In this document: piece after piece, positions 34,006-42,334 of the stretch | Numbering within the stretch: the stretch's first letter is position 1 | Layout: the number at the start of each line of letters is the position of its first letter | Position numbers and translations under genes: made by a program | Assembly (NCBI RefSeq): GCF_004764705.1 | Contig: NZ_SHLX01000029.1 | Coordinates: forward strand, 54,183 to 118,182 | Reading direction: 5' to 3' | Source of the DNA: Paenibacillus cymbidii | GTDB taxonomy: Bacteria > Bacillota > Bacilli > Paenibacillales > NBRC-103111 | DNA: 64,000 bases | Notes under the pieces: generated by a model | The model's input: only the letters and a program-made list of their open reading frames with translations | Databases searched by the model: none | Told to the model about the DNA's origin: nothing

Positions 34006-35777
34006 CGTTGCTTGCCCAAGCCGTATTCGCTCCAGCGGCTGTCCACTTTCTTCACAATGTCTTCGCGCGGGAACAGCTCGTCCGGATACCCCGGCTTCAT
34101 CCGCGCGTCAATCACGATCGGCAGTTCATATGCCAAATGGTGGCGATGTGCCGTTGTTTGCGCGTAAATGTCCGACGCCGGATTGAACCGGGTGAACACG
34201 GTCCACAGAAACGCCGTCTGGTCCCGGGTAGCCGCCTGCGCATCGTCGACCAGTACAACAAGCGGCCACTCGGCCAGGGCGCCGGCGTGCCCGGCAACAA
34301 TTCGGTCGGCCAGCGCCGGTTCGGCTTCGTACGAAGCGCCGGAGACGACGAGGCAGCCGGCGCAATACACTTGCGCCGCGGTGATGCCGCCGATCAAGCC
34401 GCCGGTATAGGCGCGCGGCAATTGCCGCACCGGGTCGCCGACGCCGAGCAGCACCGCTTTGCTGCCGTGGTTAAGCCGGTGGCCGGTATAATCGAGCGTA
34501 TCGTGAGACGTATAATGAAACAGGAATAAGTCCTGGTGCGGATCGAATCGTTCCAGCACGGTTTCCAGCAGCAGCGGGAAGTTGGCCAAATCAAGCTGCC
34601 GATCGGTGATGAGCAGAAATTTGGTCAGCGTCAACTGGCCTTCGCCAAGAATGCGGAACGCCGACCCTACCGCTTCGCGCCGGTAGCTTTCGCGCACGAT
34701 CGCCGCCGCCAGCGGATGGAACCCCGTTTCCGCGTATGTCCACAGCTGCTTCACGCCCGGCATGGCCAGCGGGAACGCCGGCGACAGCAGCCGCTGCAAA
34801 AACTCGCCGAGGTAATAGTCTTCCTGGCGCGGCTTGCCGACGATCGTCGCCGGGTAAATCGCGTCCTTGCGCCGCCAGACGTGCTTCACGTTGAATACGG
34901 GAAAATCGTGCGTCAACGAATAGTAGCCGTAATGGTCGCCGAAAGGCCCTTCCGGACGGCGTTCGAACGGCGGCACTTCGCCGCATATCGCAAACTCCGC
35001 CTCGGCGACGAGCCGGTGGCCGCCGTCCATCGGCACCGCCATGCGCAGCTTGCGGCCGAGAATAAGCGAAGTGAGCAGCAGCTCCGGCAAGTGCTCCGGT
35101 ACAGGAGCTATCGCCGAAGCGATCAGCGCGGGCGGGCCGCCAAGGAAAACGGTTACCGGCAGCGGTTTGCCAAGCCGTTCGGCTTCATGATAATGAAAGC
35201 CGCCGCCTTTGTGAATTTGCCAGTGCATGCCCGTCGTGTGGCCGTCGTACACTTGCATCCGGTACATGCCGAGGTTGTGGTGGCCGGTTTCGGGATGTTC
35301 GGTGTAGACAAGCGGAAGCGTAACGAACGGCCCGCCGTCCTCTTGCCAGCAGGTCAGCACCGGCAAGCCGGCCAGCGGCTCGCGGCGCTCGCGCACCTGC
35401 ATGACCGGCGCGTCGGCAGGCGGCACCTGGCGCATGCCGACCTTCATCAAATCGAACAACAAGCCGCGTTCGCCCCATAGAGCTTTGGGCGTCGGCGGCA
35501 GCAGCGTATCGATCGCGCCGATGGCGCGCTTCATGAATTGCTCCGGCTTCGGGCCGAACGCCAGGTCGACGCGGCGGCTCGTGCCGAACAGATTGGTTAC
35601 GACCGGGAACGAGCTGCCGATCACGTTCGTGAACAGCAGCGCCGGCCCTTCTTCATCAATGACGCGGCGGTGAATTTCCGCCAATTCCAAATTCGGATCG
35701 ACCGGCGCTGCGATTTCGACCAGTTGCTTTTCGGATCGCAGGACGTCGAGAAATTGCCGCAAGTTATCGTGAATCAT
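34002..35777 (-). CDS. UbiD-family decarboxylase, probable menaquinone-pathway enzyme
   Basis: 591 residues; prenylated-FMN-dependent aromatic decarboxylase. Conserved segments include GGPFVTLPLVYTEHPETG, HNLGMYRMQVYD, EAEFAICGEVPPFERRPEGP with the catalytic-type glutamates, and GDHYGYYSL. In organisms that use futalosine, a UbiD homologue (MqnL) is thought to decarboxylate a late intermediate; with mqnE in the window this is the most economical role. ATG 35777 overlaps the ctaA stop, with GGAGGTG 11 bases upstream. The frame continues far upstream but that part overlaps ctaA. Confidence 0.86.
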   Translation of the reverse strand: MIHDNLRQFLDVLRSEKQLVEIAAPVDPNLELAEIHRRVIDEEGPALLFTNVIGSSFPVVTNLFGTSRRVDLAFGPKPEQFMKRAIGAIDTLLPPTPKALWGERGLLFDLMKVGMRQVPPADAPVMQVRERREPLAGLPVLTCWQEDGGPFVTLPLVYTEHPETGHHNLGMYRMQVYDGHTTGMHWQIHKGGGFHYHEAERLGKPLPVTVFLGGPPALIASAIAPVPEHLPELLLTSLILGRKLRMAVPMDGGHRLVAEAEFAICGEVPPFERRPEGPFGDHYGYYSLTHDFPVFNVKHVWRRKDAIYPATIVGKPRQEDYYLGEFLQRLLSPAFPLAMPGVKQLWTYAETGFHPLAAAIVRESYRREAVGSAFRILGEGQLTLTKFLLITDRQLDLANFPLLLETVLERFDPHQDLFLFHYTSHDTLDYTGHRLNHGSKAVLLGVGDPVRQLPRAYTGGLIGGITAAQVYCAGCLVVSGASYEAEPALADRIVAGHAGALAEWPLVVLVDDAQAATRDQTAFLWTVFTRFNPASDIYAQTTAHRHHLAYELPIVIDARMKPGYPDELFPREDIVKKVDSRWSEYGLGKQR

Positions 35778-36679
35778 CGGCGGCGCAGCACCTCCACGGA
35801 CATGTAGCATAATGCACCGAACAAACAGGAAACGATGAGCGTATGCAGCAGACTGGAAAGCAGGTACCAGTCGGATGCGAGCGTTGCGGTCAAATAAGCG
35901 CCGCTGAATACTTGCACCACAACGAACAGCAGCGACCACCGGGCCGCCTTGCGAATGTGCGGCGCTTCCTTCAATCCGCGGGACGCGATCGCCAGCCAGG
36001 CGATCAGGACGAACAGCAGAATCGCGCCGAGGCGATGCACGAAGACGATGCCTGTTGCGCCGCTAAGCTCGGGAACCACTTCTCCGTTGCAAAGCGGCCA
36101 GCCGGTGCAGCCTCCGGCCGATTTGGTGTGACGCACGAAGGCGCCTAAATACACCACACCGTAGCAGTAAATCAACGTCAGCCACACGCCGGTTCGATAG
36201 GCGGAAGTAACAAGGGCGCGTGCGCCGGAATGAAAGTCGGCCCGCTCCCAATTGCCTTCGCGCAGGACGAACACGAGCAGCAGCGTGCTGGCGAATGCCA
36301 GCAGGGAAAAGCCGAAATGCAGCGCCAGCACGGCCGACGACTGCGGCCACACGACCGCCAGCGCCCCGAGCACCGCCTGAAGCACGGTGAAGAAGCCGGT
36401 CGATGTGACGAAGAATCGTGCATCGCGCCGTTTGACATGGCGCCATACGGCAATAAATGCGGCCAACACGATGATCCCGACAACGCCCGTAACAAAACGA
36501 TGGCTGTATTCAATCATCGATTCAATCGTATAACTCGGAATAAACTTGCCGTGGCACAGCGGCCAATCGCTGCCGCAGCCGCGGCCGGAATCGGTTTGCG
36601 TGACCGTCGCGCCCATCATCAGCACCAGCAGCATGCCGAAACAGCTTGCCTTCGCCAGCGGGTTTACCCATTGTCGCAT
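35774..36679 (-). CDS. ctaA: Haem A synthase (CtaA/COX15)
   Basis: Oxidises the methyl group of haem O to give haem A for cytochrome aa3 oxidase. 301 residues, eight membrane spans, conserved haem-ligand histidines in EYSHRFVTG, LALHFGFSLL, FVHRLGAIL and SLLHTLIV, and the two extracellular cysteine pairs (GCGSDWPLC and GCTGWPLC) seen in Bacillus CtaA. ATG 36679 follows AGAAGGTG. First gene of a ctaA-ubiD-DMT-HEPN overlapping run. Its partner ctaB is not in the window. Confidence 0.93.
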   Translation of the reverse strand: MRQWVNPLAKASCFGMLLVLMMGATVTQTDSGRGCGSDWPLCHGKFIPSYTIESMIEYSHRFVTGVVGIIVLAAFIAVWRHVKRRDARFFVTSTGFFTVLQAVLGALAVVWPQSSAVLALHFGFSLLAFASTLLLVFVLREGNWERADFHSGARALVTSAYRTGVWLTLIYCYGVVYLGAFVRHTKSAGGCTGWPLCNGEVVPELSGATGIVFVHRLGAILLFVLIAWLAIASRGLKEAPHIRKAARWSLLFVVVQVFSGAYLTATLASDWYLLSSLLHTLIVSCLFGALCYMSVEVLRRR

Positions 36680-36807
36680 GGTCCATACACCTTCTTCTAG
36701 CTGTTTGGGCGGTTCGCACCCAGTCCCATTATAACGATATTCAAAGGCATAATCCATGCGTTAACCGCGGGCAAATGTGACAAAGCGGCGAAACCGCCCC
36801 GCATGCG

Positions 36808-36855
36808 ACAACCGGCGGGAGATTCGCCTGAGGCGATAGCTCCCGCCGGTTTCAT
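36808..36855 (-). terminator. Terminator of the phosphodiesterase gene
   Basis: ACCGGCGGGAG (36811-36821) pairs perfectly with CTCCCGCCGGT (36840-36850). The stem lies just past the stop of the minus-strand gene at 36865. Confidence 0.6.
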
Positions 36856-36864
36856 GGGCAACGG

Positions 36865-37803
36865 TCAACCGGCTTGGCTCAGCTTGACCGGTTCGTCCGT
36901 AATGAAGGTGCGCACCCGCTGCTTGATGAGCGCTTGTTCGACCGTCGTGTCGTTGACCGTCCATGCCGCCACGTCGATGCCGCTCTTCCGCGCCGCTTCG
37001 GCGATGGACGGATCGGCCAGCAGCACCCGGTAGCTGGCGTGAATCATCGCGTGCTTGTCGTCTCTGGCCGCGCGGATCGAGCTGCGGCACGATTCCGCCG
37101 TGTCGCACAAGTATGCGATGGGAATCGCCGACGATACTTGGCGCACCTGGACGAAGTCGTCGTAATGGAATGACGATACTACTGTATGATCCGCCCAGCC
37201 GCCGTCTACGATCGTACGAATCATCGTTTGCACGTCGGCGGGCTGGCGATAATGTTTGATTTCGGTATAGACGGTTTGCCCGTCGCCGGGATGAACCGCT
37301 GCAAACACTTCCTGCAGCGTCGGGATGCGCGTGCCGGCGAATGAAGCGTTAAACTTGTTGCCCGCATCAAATTCGCGAAGCTGCTCCAGCGTATAATCTT
37401 TGAGCGCGCCGCGTCCGTTCGTCGTCCGGTCGATCGTCTGGTCGTGCATGATGACGACTTGACCGTCCTTGGACATCTGCATGTCGAGCTCTATGCCGTC
37501 GGCACCGGAAGCCATGGCCGCGCGGAAAGCCGGCAGCGTATTCTCCGGAGCGGCGGCGGAGTAGCCGCGGTGAGCCATGAAGCGAGGCGTTCGCGCCGGC
37601 CCGGCCGGCTCCTGCTCGGGCTTCAGCTGCGCCCTCAGCGCGGCGGCGGCGAGCCGCTCCTGCTTCAGCAGGCGGTAGGACATTTTCGCGGAAGCGTGTT
37701 TCCGCGGGGCGGATTCGGCTGCAAGCGGCCGGATCGGCAACGTGGAGGCGAGCAACGTGTAAGCGCATACAACAGTAATGATCATGGTGACCGTTTTTCT
37801 CAT
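36865..37803 (-). CDS. Secreted glycerophosphodiester phosphodiesterase
   Basis: 312 residues. Signal peptide with hydrophobic core TMIITVVCAYTLLASTL, then a linker and a GDPD TIM barrel starting FMAHRGYSAAAPENTLPAF, with GIELDMQMSKDGQVVIMHD carrying the Glu-x-Asp metal ligands and second catalytic His. It releases glycerol-3-phosphate from glycerophosphodiesters such as wall teichoic acid. ATG 37803 follows AGAGGAG; the longer frame to 37977 crosses the terminator of the thioredoxin gene. Confidence 0.9.
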   Translation of the reverse strand: MRKTVTMIITVVCAYTLLASTLPIRPLAAESAPRKHASAKMSYRLLKQERLAAAALRAQLKPEQEPAGPARTPRFMAHRGYSAAAPENTLPAFRAAMASGADGIELDMQMSKDGQVVIMHDQTIDRTTNGRGALKDYTLEQLREFDAGNKFNASFAGTRIPTLQEVFAAVHPGDGQTVYTEIKHYRQPADVQTMIRTIVDGGWADHTVVSSFHYDDFVQVRQVSSAIPIAYLCDTAESCRSSIRAARDDKHAMIHASYRVLLADPSIAEAARKSGIDVAAWTVNDTTVEQALIKQRVRTFITDEPVKLSQAG

Positions 37804-37928
37804 GCGGCGCTGCTCCTCTTTTGTTCGGGGTGTCTGGATGGAAAGGCCTCCGGATATACTCATCGTAACCGATAACCGTAGAGTTGACAATAATCGAATT
37901 TTTATGCAAAAAAGCGCGTTATGCAAAT

Positions 37929-37967
37929 AGCGCAGCTCCTTGCCTCCTGCGGAGGAGAAGCTGCGCT
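37929..37967 (-). terminator. Terminator of the thioredoxin gene
   Basis: AGCGCAGCT (37929-37937) pairs with AGCTGCGCT (37959-37967) around a loop that itself contains CCTCC/GGAGG. On the minus strand a T-run (TTTTTT) follows about 20 bases later. Confidence 0.5.
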
Positions 37968-37987
37968 TTGCCGGCAAGGGGTGCCGG

Positions 37988-38332
37988 TTATGACGTCATG
38001 GCGCCCGCCACTTCCAGCGAACGATCGAAGAACTCCTCGATTTCTTCTCTGGTCTTCCTCAGTTTGCTGACAAATCGCGTCAATTCCTGCCCTTTGCGGA
38101 AAACGATGAAGCTCGGGATGCCGAGAATGTCGTATTTCATGCACAAGTCGGGCAGCTCGTCTCGATCGATTTTGACAAAGGACAGGCGGCCGGCGTATTT
38201 CGTTTCCAAATCGGGCATGAACGGCTCGATGTAGTGGCAATCTTTGCACCACGTCGTCTTGAACACGGCTACCGTCACTTGATCCCCGCCAATTCGTTCG
38301 TAAAAGCTTTGTTCCGTGCCGATCGCTTCCAT
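37988..38332 (-). CDS. Thioredoxin-family protein
   Basis: 114 residues, thioredoxin fold with active site WCKDC (Cys 29 and 32), cis-Pro in GIPSFIVF and a C-terminal helix. The WCKDC variant resembles small Bacillus proteins such as YdbP. No signal peptide, so cytoplasmic disulphide reduction is likely. GAGGAG lies upstream of the start. Confidence 0.88.
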   Translation of the reverse strand: MEAIGTEQSFYERIGGDQVTVAVFKTTWCKDCHYIEPFMPDLETKYAGRLSFVKIDRDELPDLCMKYDILGIPSFIVFRKGQELTRFVSKLRKTREEIEEFFDRSLEVAGAMTS

Positions 38333-38403
38333 TCGATCCCGCTCCTCGCTGCTGTTTTTCTCCTTATATCATGCGCGGCGGCGGCAAGTCAAATGAACGC
38401 GAT

Positions 38404-38442
38404 GCAAAAAGAGCCGCCTGTCATAAATCGGCAGGCAGCTCT
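38404..38442 (-). terminator. Terminator of the formaldehyde dehydrogenase-like gene
   Basis: GAGCCGCCTG (38411-38420) pairs with CAGGCAGCTC (38432-38441), followed on the minus strand by TTTTTGC. 17 bases beyond the stop codon. Confidence 0.75.
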
Positions 38443-38458
38443 TCATTCGTGCAACATC

Positions 38459-39676
38459 TTATTTGCGAACTTGTCCGTGCGGGTCGATGACGTACTTCTT
38501 CGACGCCCCGCGGTCGAAGTCTTTGTAGGCAGCCGGAGCTTCGTCGAGCGAAATGACCGTCGCGTTGACGGCTTTGGCGATTTGGGCGCGGCCGCTCAAA
38601 ATCGACATCATCAATTCGCGGTGGTATTTCATAACCGGCGTTTGTCCGGTAACAAACGTGTGCGACTTCGCCCAGCCGAGGCCGAAGCGGATTTTGAGGG
38701 TGCCGATTTTGGCGTCCTCGTCGACAGCACCCGGGTCGCCCGTGACGTACAGGCCCGGAATCCCGAGCGCGCCGCCGGCACGCGTGACGGTCATGATCGA
38801 GTTGAGCACCGTTGCCGGCGCTTCCGAATGCCCTTTGCCGTGACCGTGGGCTTCGAAACCGACGCAGTCAACGGCGCAATCGACTTCCGGCACGCCGAGA
38901 ATTTGTTCGATTTGTTCGCCGAGGTCGTCGTGCAGGCTCAGGTTCACCGTTTCGCAGCCGAAGCTGCGCGCTTGCGCCAAGCGGCCTTCATTCAGGTCGC
39001 CGACGATAACGACGGCGGCGCCGAGCAATTGCGCCGAATGCGCAGCCGCCAAACCTACAGGGCCGGCGCCGGCAATATATACGGTGGAACCGGGTTTAAC
39101 TCCGGCGCTGACTGCGCCGTGGAAGCCGGTCGGGAAAATGTCCGACAGCATCGTCAGGTCGGTAATTTTCTCCATCGCCTGTTCTTTGTCCGGGAATTTC
39201 AGCAGCTGGAAGTCGGCATACGGCACCATTACATATTCCGATTGGCCGCCAACCCATCCGCCCATATCGACATAACCGTACGCCGATCCCGGACGGTCCG
39301 GGTTGACGTTCAGACAGACGTTCGTATTGCGTTCCTTACAAGCGCGGCAGCGTCCGCAAGCGATATTGAAAGGCACCGAAACAAGATCGCCTTTCTTCAT
39401 GAATTCGACGTCGCGGCCGATTTCGATAATTTCGCCGGTAATTTCGTGCCCGAGCACGAGACCGGCAGGAGCTGTCGTTCTGCCGCGCACCATGTGTTGG
39501 TCGCTACCGCAAATGTTCGTCGTCACAACCTTCAGAATGACGCCGTGATCGCACTTGCGTCCGACGTTTTTCGGATTGACGCCGGGTCCGTCATGCAGCT
39601 CAAGATCCGGAAACGCCGTATTTTCTACCGTTACCTCGCCCGGTCCTTGATATACTACCGCTCTGTTACCTGCCAC
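38459..39676 (-). CDS. Zinc-dependent alcohol dehydrogenase, glutathione-independent formaldehyde dehydrogenase type
   Basis: 405 residues, near the 399 of Pseudomonas FdhA. Catalytic zinc Cys in TNICGSDQHMVRG and His in GHEITGE, structural zinc cysteines in CGRCRACKERNTNVC, and NAD motif IAGAGPVGLAAAHSA. The long insert after CVGFEAHGHGKG fits this subfamily, which oxidises formaldehyde with a bound NAD. The start is GTG 39676 with AAAGGAG upstream; the frame to 39736 has no site. It stands alone between two terminators. Confidence 0.88.
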   Translation of the reverse strand: MAGNRAVVYQGPGEVTVENTAFPDLELHDGPGVNPKNVGRKCDHGVILKVVTTNICGSDQHMVRGRTTAPAGLVLGHEITGEIIEIGRDVEFMKKGDLVSVPFNIACGRCRACKERNTNVCLNVNPDRPGSAYGYVDMGGWVGGQSEYVMVPYADFQLLKFPDKEQAMEKITDLTMLSDIFPTGFHGAVSAGVKPGSTVYIAGAGPVGLAAAHSAQLLGAAVVIVGDLNEGRLAQARSFGCETVNLSLHDDLGEQIEQILGVPEVDCAVDCVGFEAHGHGKGHSEAPATVLNSIMTVTRAGGALGIPGLYVTGDPGAVDEDAKIGTLKIRFGLGWAKSHTFVTGQTPVMKYHRELMMSILSGRAQIAKAVNATVISLDEAPAAYKDFDRGASKKYVIDPHGQVRK

Positions 39677-39869
39677 TTGTTCGCACTCCTTTTCGATTGG
39701 AATGATGCGTGACTTCCTCGTTAGCCGTACGCGCATGGCCGGTAAACACGACCCAAATTTTGTAAGCGCTTTATCCGGTTCGCGATTGTTCTTGCTTGAC
39801 CGCCATACACCCTTTAACTGTATGCGTTATTGCCCAATCCGTCAATATCCAGAAAAAACGATCCTGGCG

Positions 39870-39911
39870 AAAAACACGTCCCCCGCCGCTTATGCAGACA
39901 GAAGGACGTGT
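39870..39911 (-). terminator. Terminator of the stalk-domain lipoprotein gene
   Basis: ACACGTCC (39874-39881) pairs with GGACGTGT (39904-39911); on the minus strand TTTTTCG follows. 12 bases past the stop. Confidence 0.7.
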
Positions 39912-39922
39912 GTGATGGGCGA

Positions 39923-41359
39923 TTATGGCTTGATGATCGAAACGGTGCGTGTTGCTTCGTCCCAGCCGACGGTTGCGCCGAGCTTCTCGGCAATGAACCG
40001 GACCGGTACGAAGGTGCTGTCGTCGGTGATTTCGGCGGCCACTTCAAGCTCATCCTCCACGCCGTTCACGAGCGCCTTTGTGCTGTCGATCGTCAACACA
40101 ATCGTTTTGCCGGTCAAAATGTCGGTGATGTGCACCTGGCGCTTATCCCCGTCCCATTCGACGTCGGCCGCCAGTTGCTCGGATACGAAACGCACCGGCA
40201 CCATGGTAGAGGCGCCGCGAATATAAGGCGCGCTGCCGGTAATTTCGTTCGTGGCACTCATTTGCATAGCGATCGTTTTGCGGGTAATGTGCAAATCGTT
40301 CATCAGCAAATCGTACAGCGGCGACTTCGCGTCGGCGGATTTGAGATAGTGCGCCATCCGCAGGTTCGGGCTCCAGATAAGCCGGTCGGCTGCAGGCGTC
40401 AACTGCTTCGCCGTGACCGCCTGATTGACGTTCCACAGGTCCGACGTTACCGACATTTTCGTGCCCGCCGCGCCGTCTGCCGTGCCTCCGTCCGGAAGGA
40501 ACAGGTCAAGCGCCAGCTTGCGCGTTTGCAGGTCGCTGTCGACGTACAGATCGACGTTCAGCGCCAGTTTATCGCTAAACAAGTCCGCCTTAGGCGTTTC
40601 CGGCAGCTTGGCCAGCATCTCCTGCAGCTGATTGTTCACGAGCTGCACGACGATCGGCGCCGAAGGCAGTCCGGCCGCGTCCAGCATCGCCGCAATCGCT
40701 TGCTGCACGCCGGCTTCGTCGCCCTTCACGCCGCTCAGCAGCTGTTTGTAAAGGTCGGCAAACTCGGCGCCTTTGAGCGCGATATGAATGCGCTGCAGCG
40801 ACACGCTTTCGCCGTGAATCGTTTCGGTTGCCGGAGCGACCGTCACGGTTTGCGCGTTCGGCAGCTTCTCGATCAGGAAAGGCAGCACCGCATCGATCAT
40901 GCTGTCCAGGCTGCCGGAAAGCTGACCGATGTCGATCGGCAAATTCAGTTTCACTTTATCGGACAGAAGGGCGGACAAGTCAAACTCCACTTGCTTGGCG
41001 CCATCCGCTTCGAAAAGCAGCTTCATGTCGCTTTGCGAAAAACGCAGCGGAATGGCAGCTTTGGCGTCCTTCAGTTCCCCTTCGACATAGACGTGTTTGC
41101 TGTCTTGCTGGTCGATTGTCGTCAAATTCAGCGTAACCGGCGCGAGTGCCGCCAGCCCGGCCGCTTGTGCGTCCGCCGGAGCTTTCCCTACCCGTTCCAG
41201 CGTAATCTGTGCGCTCGCCTGGTAAGACTTGCTCGTCAGCGCGTTGACGCCCGATTGCGTCAAGTCGACGTTCGAGCCCGTCACCGCCTGACAAGCCGCC
41301 AACACGAGCAGCAGCAGCGCGAGCAGCGCACTTGCTCCTATTCTTTGTCTCTTGCTCAT
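39923..41359 (-). CDS. Lipoprotein with copper-amine-oxidase-like stalk domain
   Basis: 478 residues. Signal peptide ending in lipobox LAAC (Cys near 23). The middle 320 residues are a repeat-poor, beta-rich domain I do not recognise. The last 130 residues are a paired stalk-domain module (MVPVRFVSEQLAADVEWDGD and FVPVRFIAEKLGATVGWDEA), common on cell-surface proteins of Paenibacillus and Clostridium and thought to mediate surface or polymer attachment. ATG 41359 follows GGAGGAGAAGG. Confidence 0.85.
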   Translation of the reverse strand: MSKRQRIGASALLALLLLVLAACQAVTGSNVDLTQSGVNALTSKSYQASAQITLERVGKAPADAQAAGLAALAPVTLNLTTIDQQDSKHVYVEGELKDAKAAIPLRFSQSDMKLLFEADGAKQVEFDLSALLSDKVKLNLPIDIGQLSGSLDSMIDAVLPFLIEKLPNAQTVTVAPATETIHGESVSLQRIHIALKGAEFADLYKQLLSGVKGDEAGVQQAIAAMLDAAGLPSAPIVVQLVNNQLQEMLAKLPETPKADLFSDKLALNVDLYVDSDLQTRKLALDLFLPDGGTADGAAGTKMSVTSDLWNVNQAVTAKQLTPAADRLIWSPNLRMAHYLKSADAKSPLYDLLMNDLHITRKTIAMQMSATNEITGSAPYIRGASTMVPVRFVSEQLAADVEWDGDKRQVHITDILTGKTIVLTIDSTKALVNGVEDELEVAAEITDDSTFVPVRFIAEKLGATVGWDEATRTVSIIKP

Positions 41360-41645
41360 TCCTTCTCCTCCATCCCATGAATTAAGCGCGGACCGGTCGG
41401 CATTGCATTTCATTTCCCCATCAATGGTCGACCGGAAACCAAGCCCATTAATGCCTATTCCATCATAGCACGCGGAGCGGGAAAGCAGAAAGTCCAATAT
41501 CAAGAGGTAAAAAGTGGCATTAACCGGGTGCGCGGCCGCAGCCGTAATAAGACAAGCCATTTTTTGAGGATGGCGAGTGATGATGGACCGTTACCACAGC
41601 GCTAAAATGATGCTACAATGGCGCTCGGACGAATGGTTTCTGCGG

Positions 41646-41829
41646 CTAACGGTTCGTAAAGGCCTTATTCGGTCGAAATCGGCCCGTTTGCAAATCTAAC
41701 GGACCTCACAGTCGTTATTTGATGAAAGCCGGTCAAAGTCGGAGTAAAATCAGCCAATAAGCTCGCTACGTTCCGTTAGCGCCGGAAAATCGTCCGAAAT
41801 GACCGAATAAGCTCATTACGAACCGTTAG
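41646..41829. repeat. Array A: four CTAACGG modules, two direct then two inverted, 50-bp period
   Basis: Modules start with CTAACGG at 41646 and 41696 and appear inverted as CCGTTAG at 41773-41779 and 41823-41829. Both pairs are exactly 50 bases apart. Each module shares CTAACGG, then about 12 bases, then CTTATT-GG. Modules 1 and 4 are near-identical over 29 bases. The rest of 41360-41645 holds no gene that I can support. Confidence 0.8.
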
Positions 41830-41940
41830 TACGCCGAAGCAGGAAGGAAGAAGCTTCTTGATCCCTCCCGAAGGCCGATGGCGAACGGGCGGCGCCATGC
41901 AGGAAAATCATCGCAGCGGATTCGCATCAAGCCAGCTCCC

Positions 41941-41955
41941 GGGGGGGGGGGGGGG
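41941..41955 (+). repeat. Homopolymer of 15 G
   Basis: Fifteen consecutive G residues directly after CTCCC, in the noncoding interval between arrays A and B. Such a run is prone to slippage and also to sequencing error, so the exact length should not be trusted. Confidence 0.9.
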
Positions 41956-41972
41956 ACAGCCGCCGCAATTCA

Positions 41973-42002
41973 AAGAGGCCATGCAGATGCATGGCCCCTC
42001 TT
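41973..42002. terminator. Strong stem-loop in the noncoding interval
   Basis: AAGAGGCCATGCA and TGCATGGCCCCTCTT form a stem with a two-base loop and one bulge. No clear T-run follows, so it may be a structural element and not a terminator. Confidence 0.4.
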
Positions 42003-42121
42003 CTGGTAAGAAAAACGGCTATCGAAACGGACCAGGCTTAAGCGGCAACGTTCACGCCTTGGCGAGCTTCCGGTTGTGTTGCAAGAGCGTTCACCGTACC
42101 TGGTCGAGCGACTGGGGAGAA

Positions 42122-42311
42122 AATAGGCCACAAAAAATGGCTTATTCGTCTCATTTCGGCCTCCTCATTCCAAATAGCCAGCGAAAACACTGGTTATTTG
42201 GGCGAAACAGCCGCAATCCAGGCAGATTGACGCGAATAGCCAGCGAAATCACTGGCTATTTGGTGAGCATGACTCAGTATTGACGAAATAGGCCGTAAAA
42301 GATGGCCTATT
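42122..42311. repeat. Array B: four AATAGSC hairpins
   Basis: Palindromic modules start at 42122, 42173, 42235 and 42287, that is 51, 62 and 52 bases apart. Modules 1 and 4 have AATAGGCC...GGC(T/C)TATTCG, modules 2 and 3 AATAGCCAG...CTGG(C/T)TATTTGG, giving an a-b-b-a order. The last module ends 24 bases before the stop of the flippase gene. Confidence 0.82.
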
Positions 42312-42334
42312 CGCAATCTCTTGCTGTTCCGCGG

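Noticed and set aside
41858..42283. 141-codon ORF across the poly-G tract
   Set aside because: Reads through a G homopolymer and array B; composition is not protein-like and no start signal is present.
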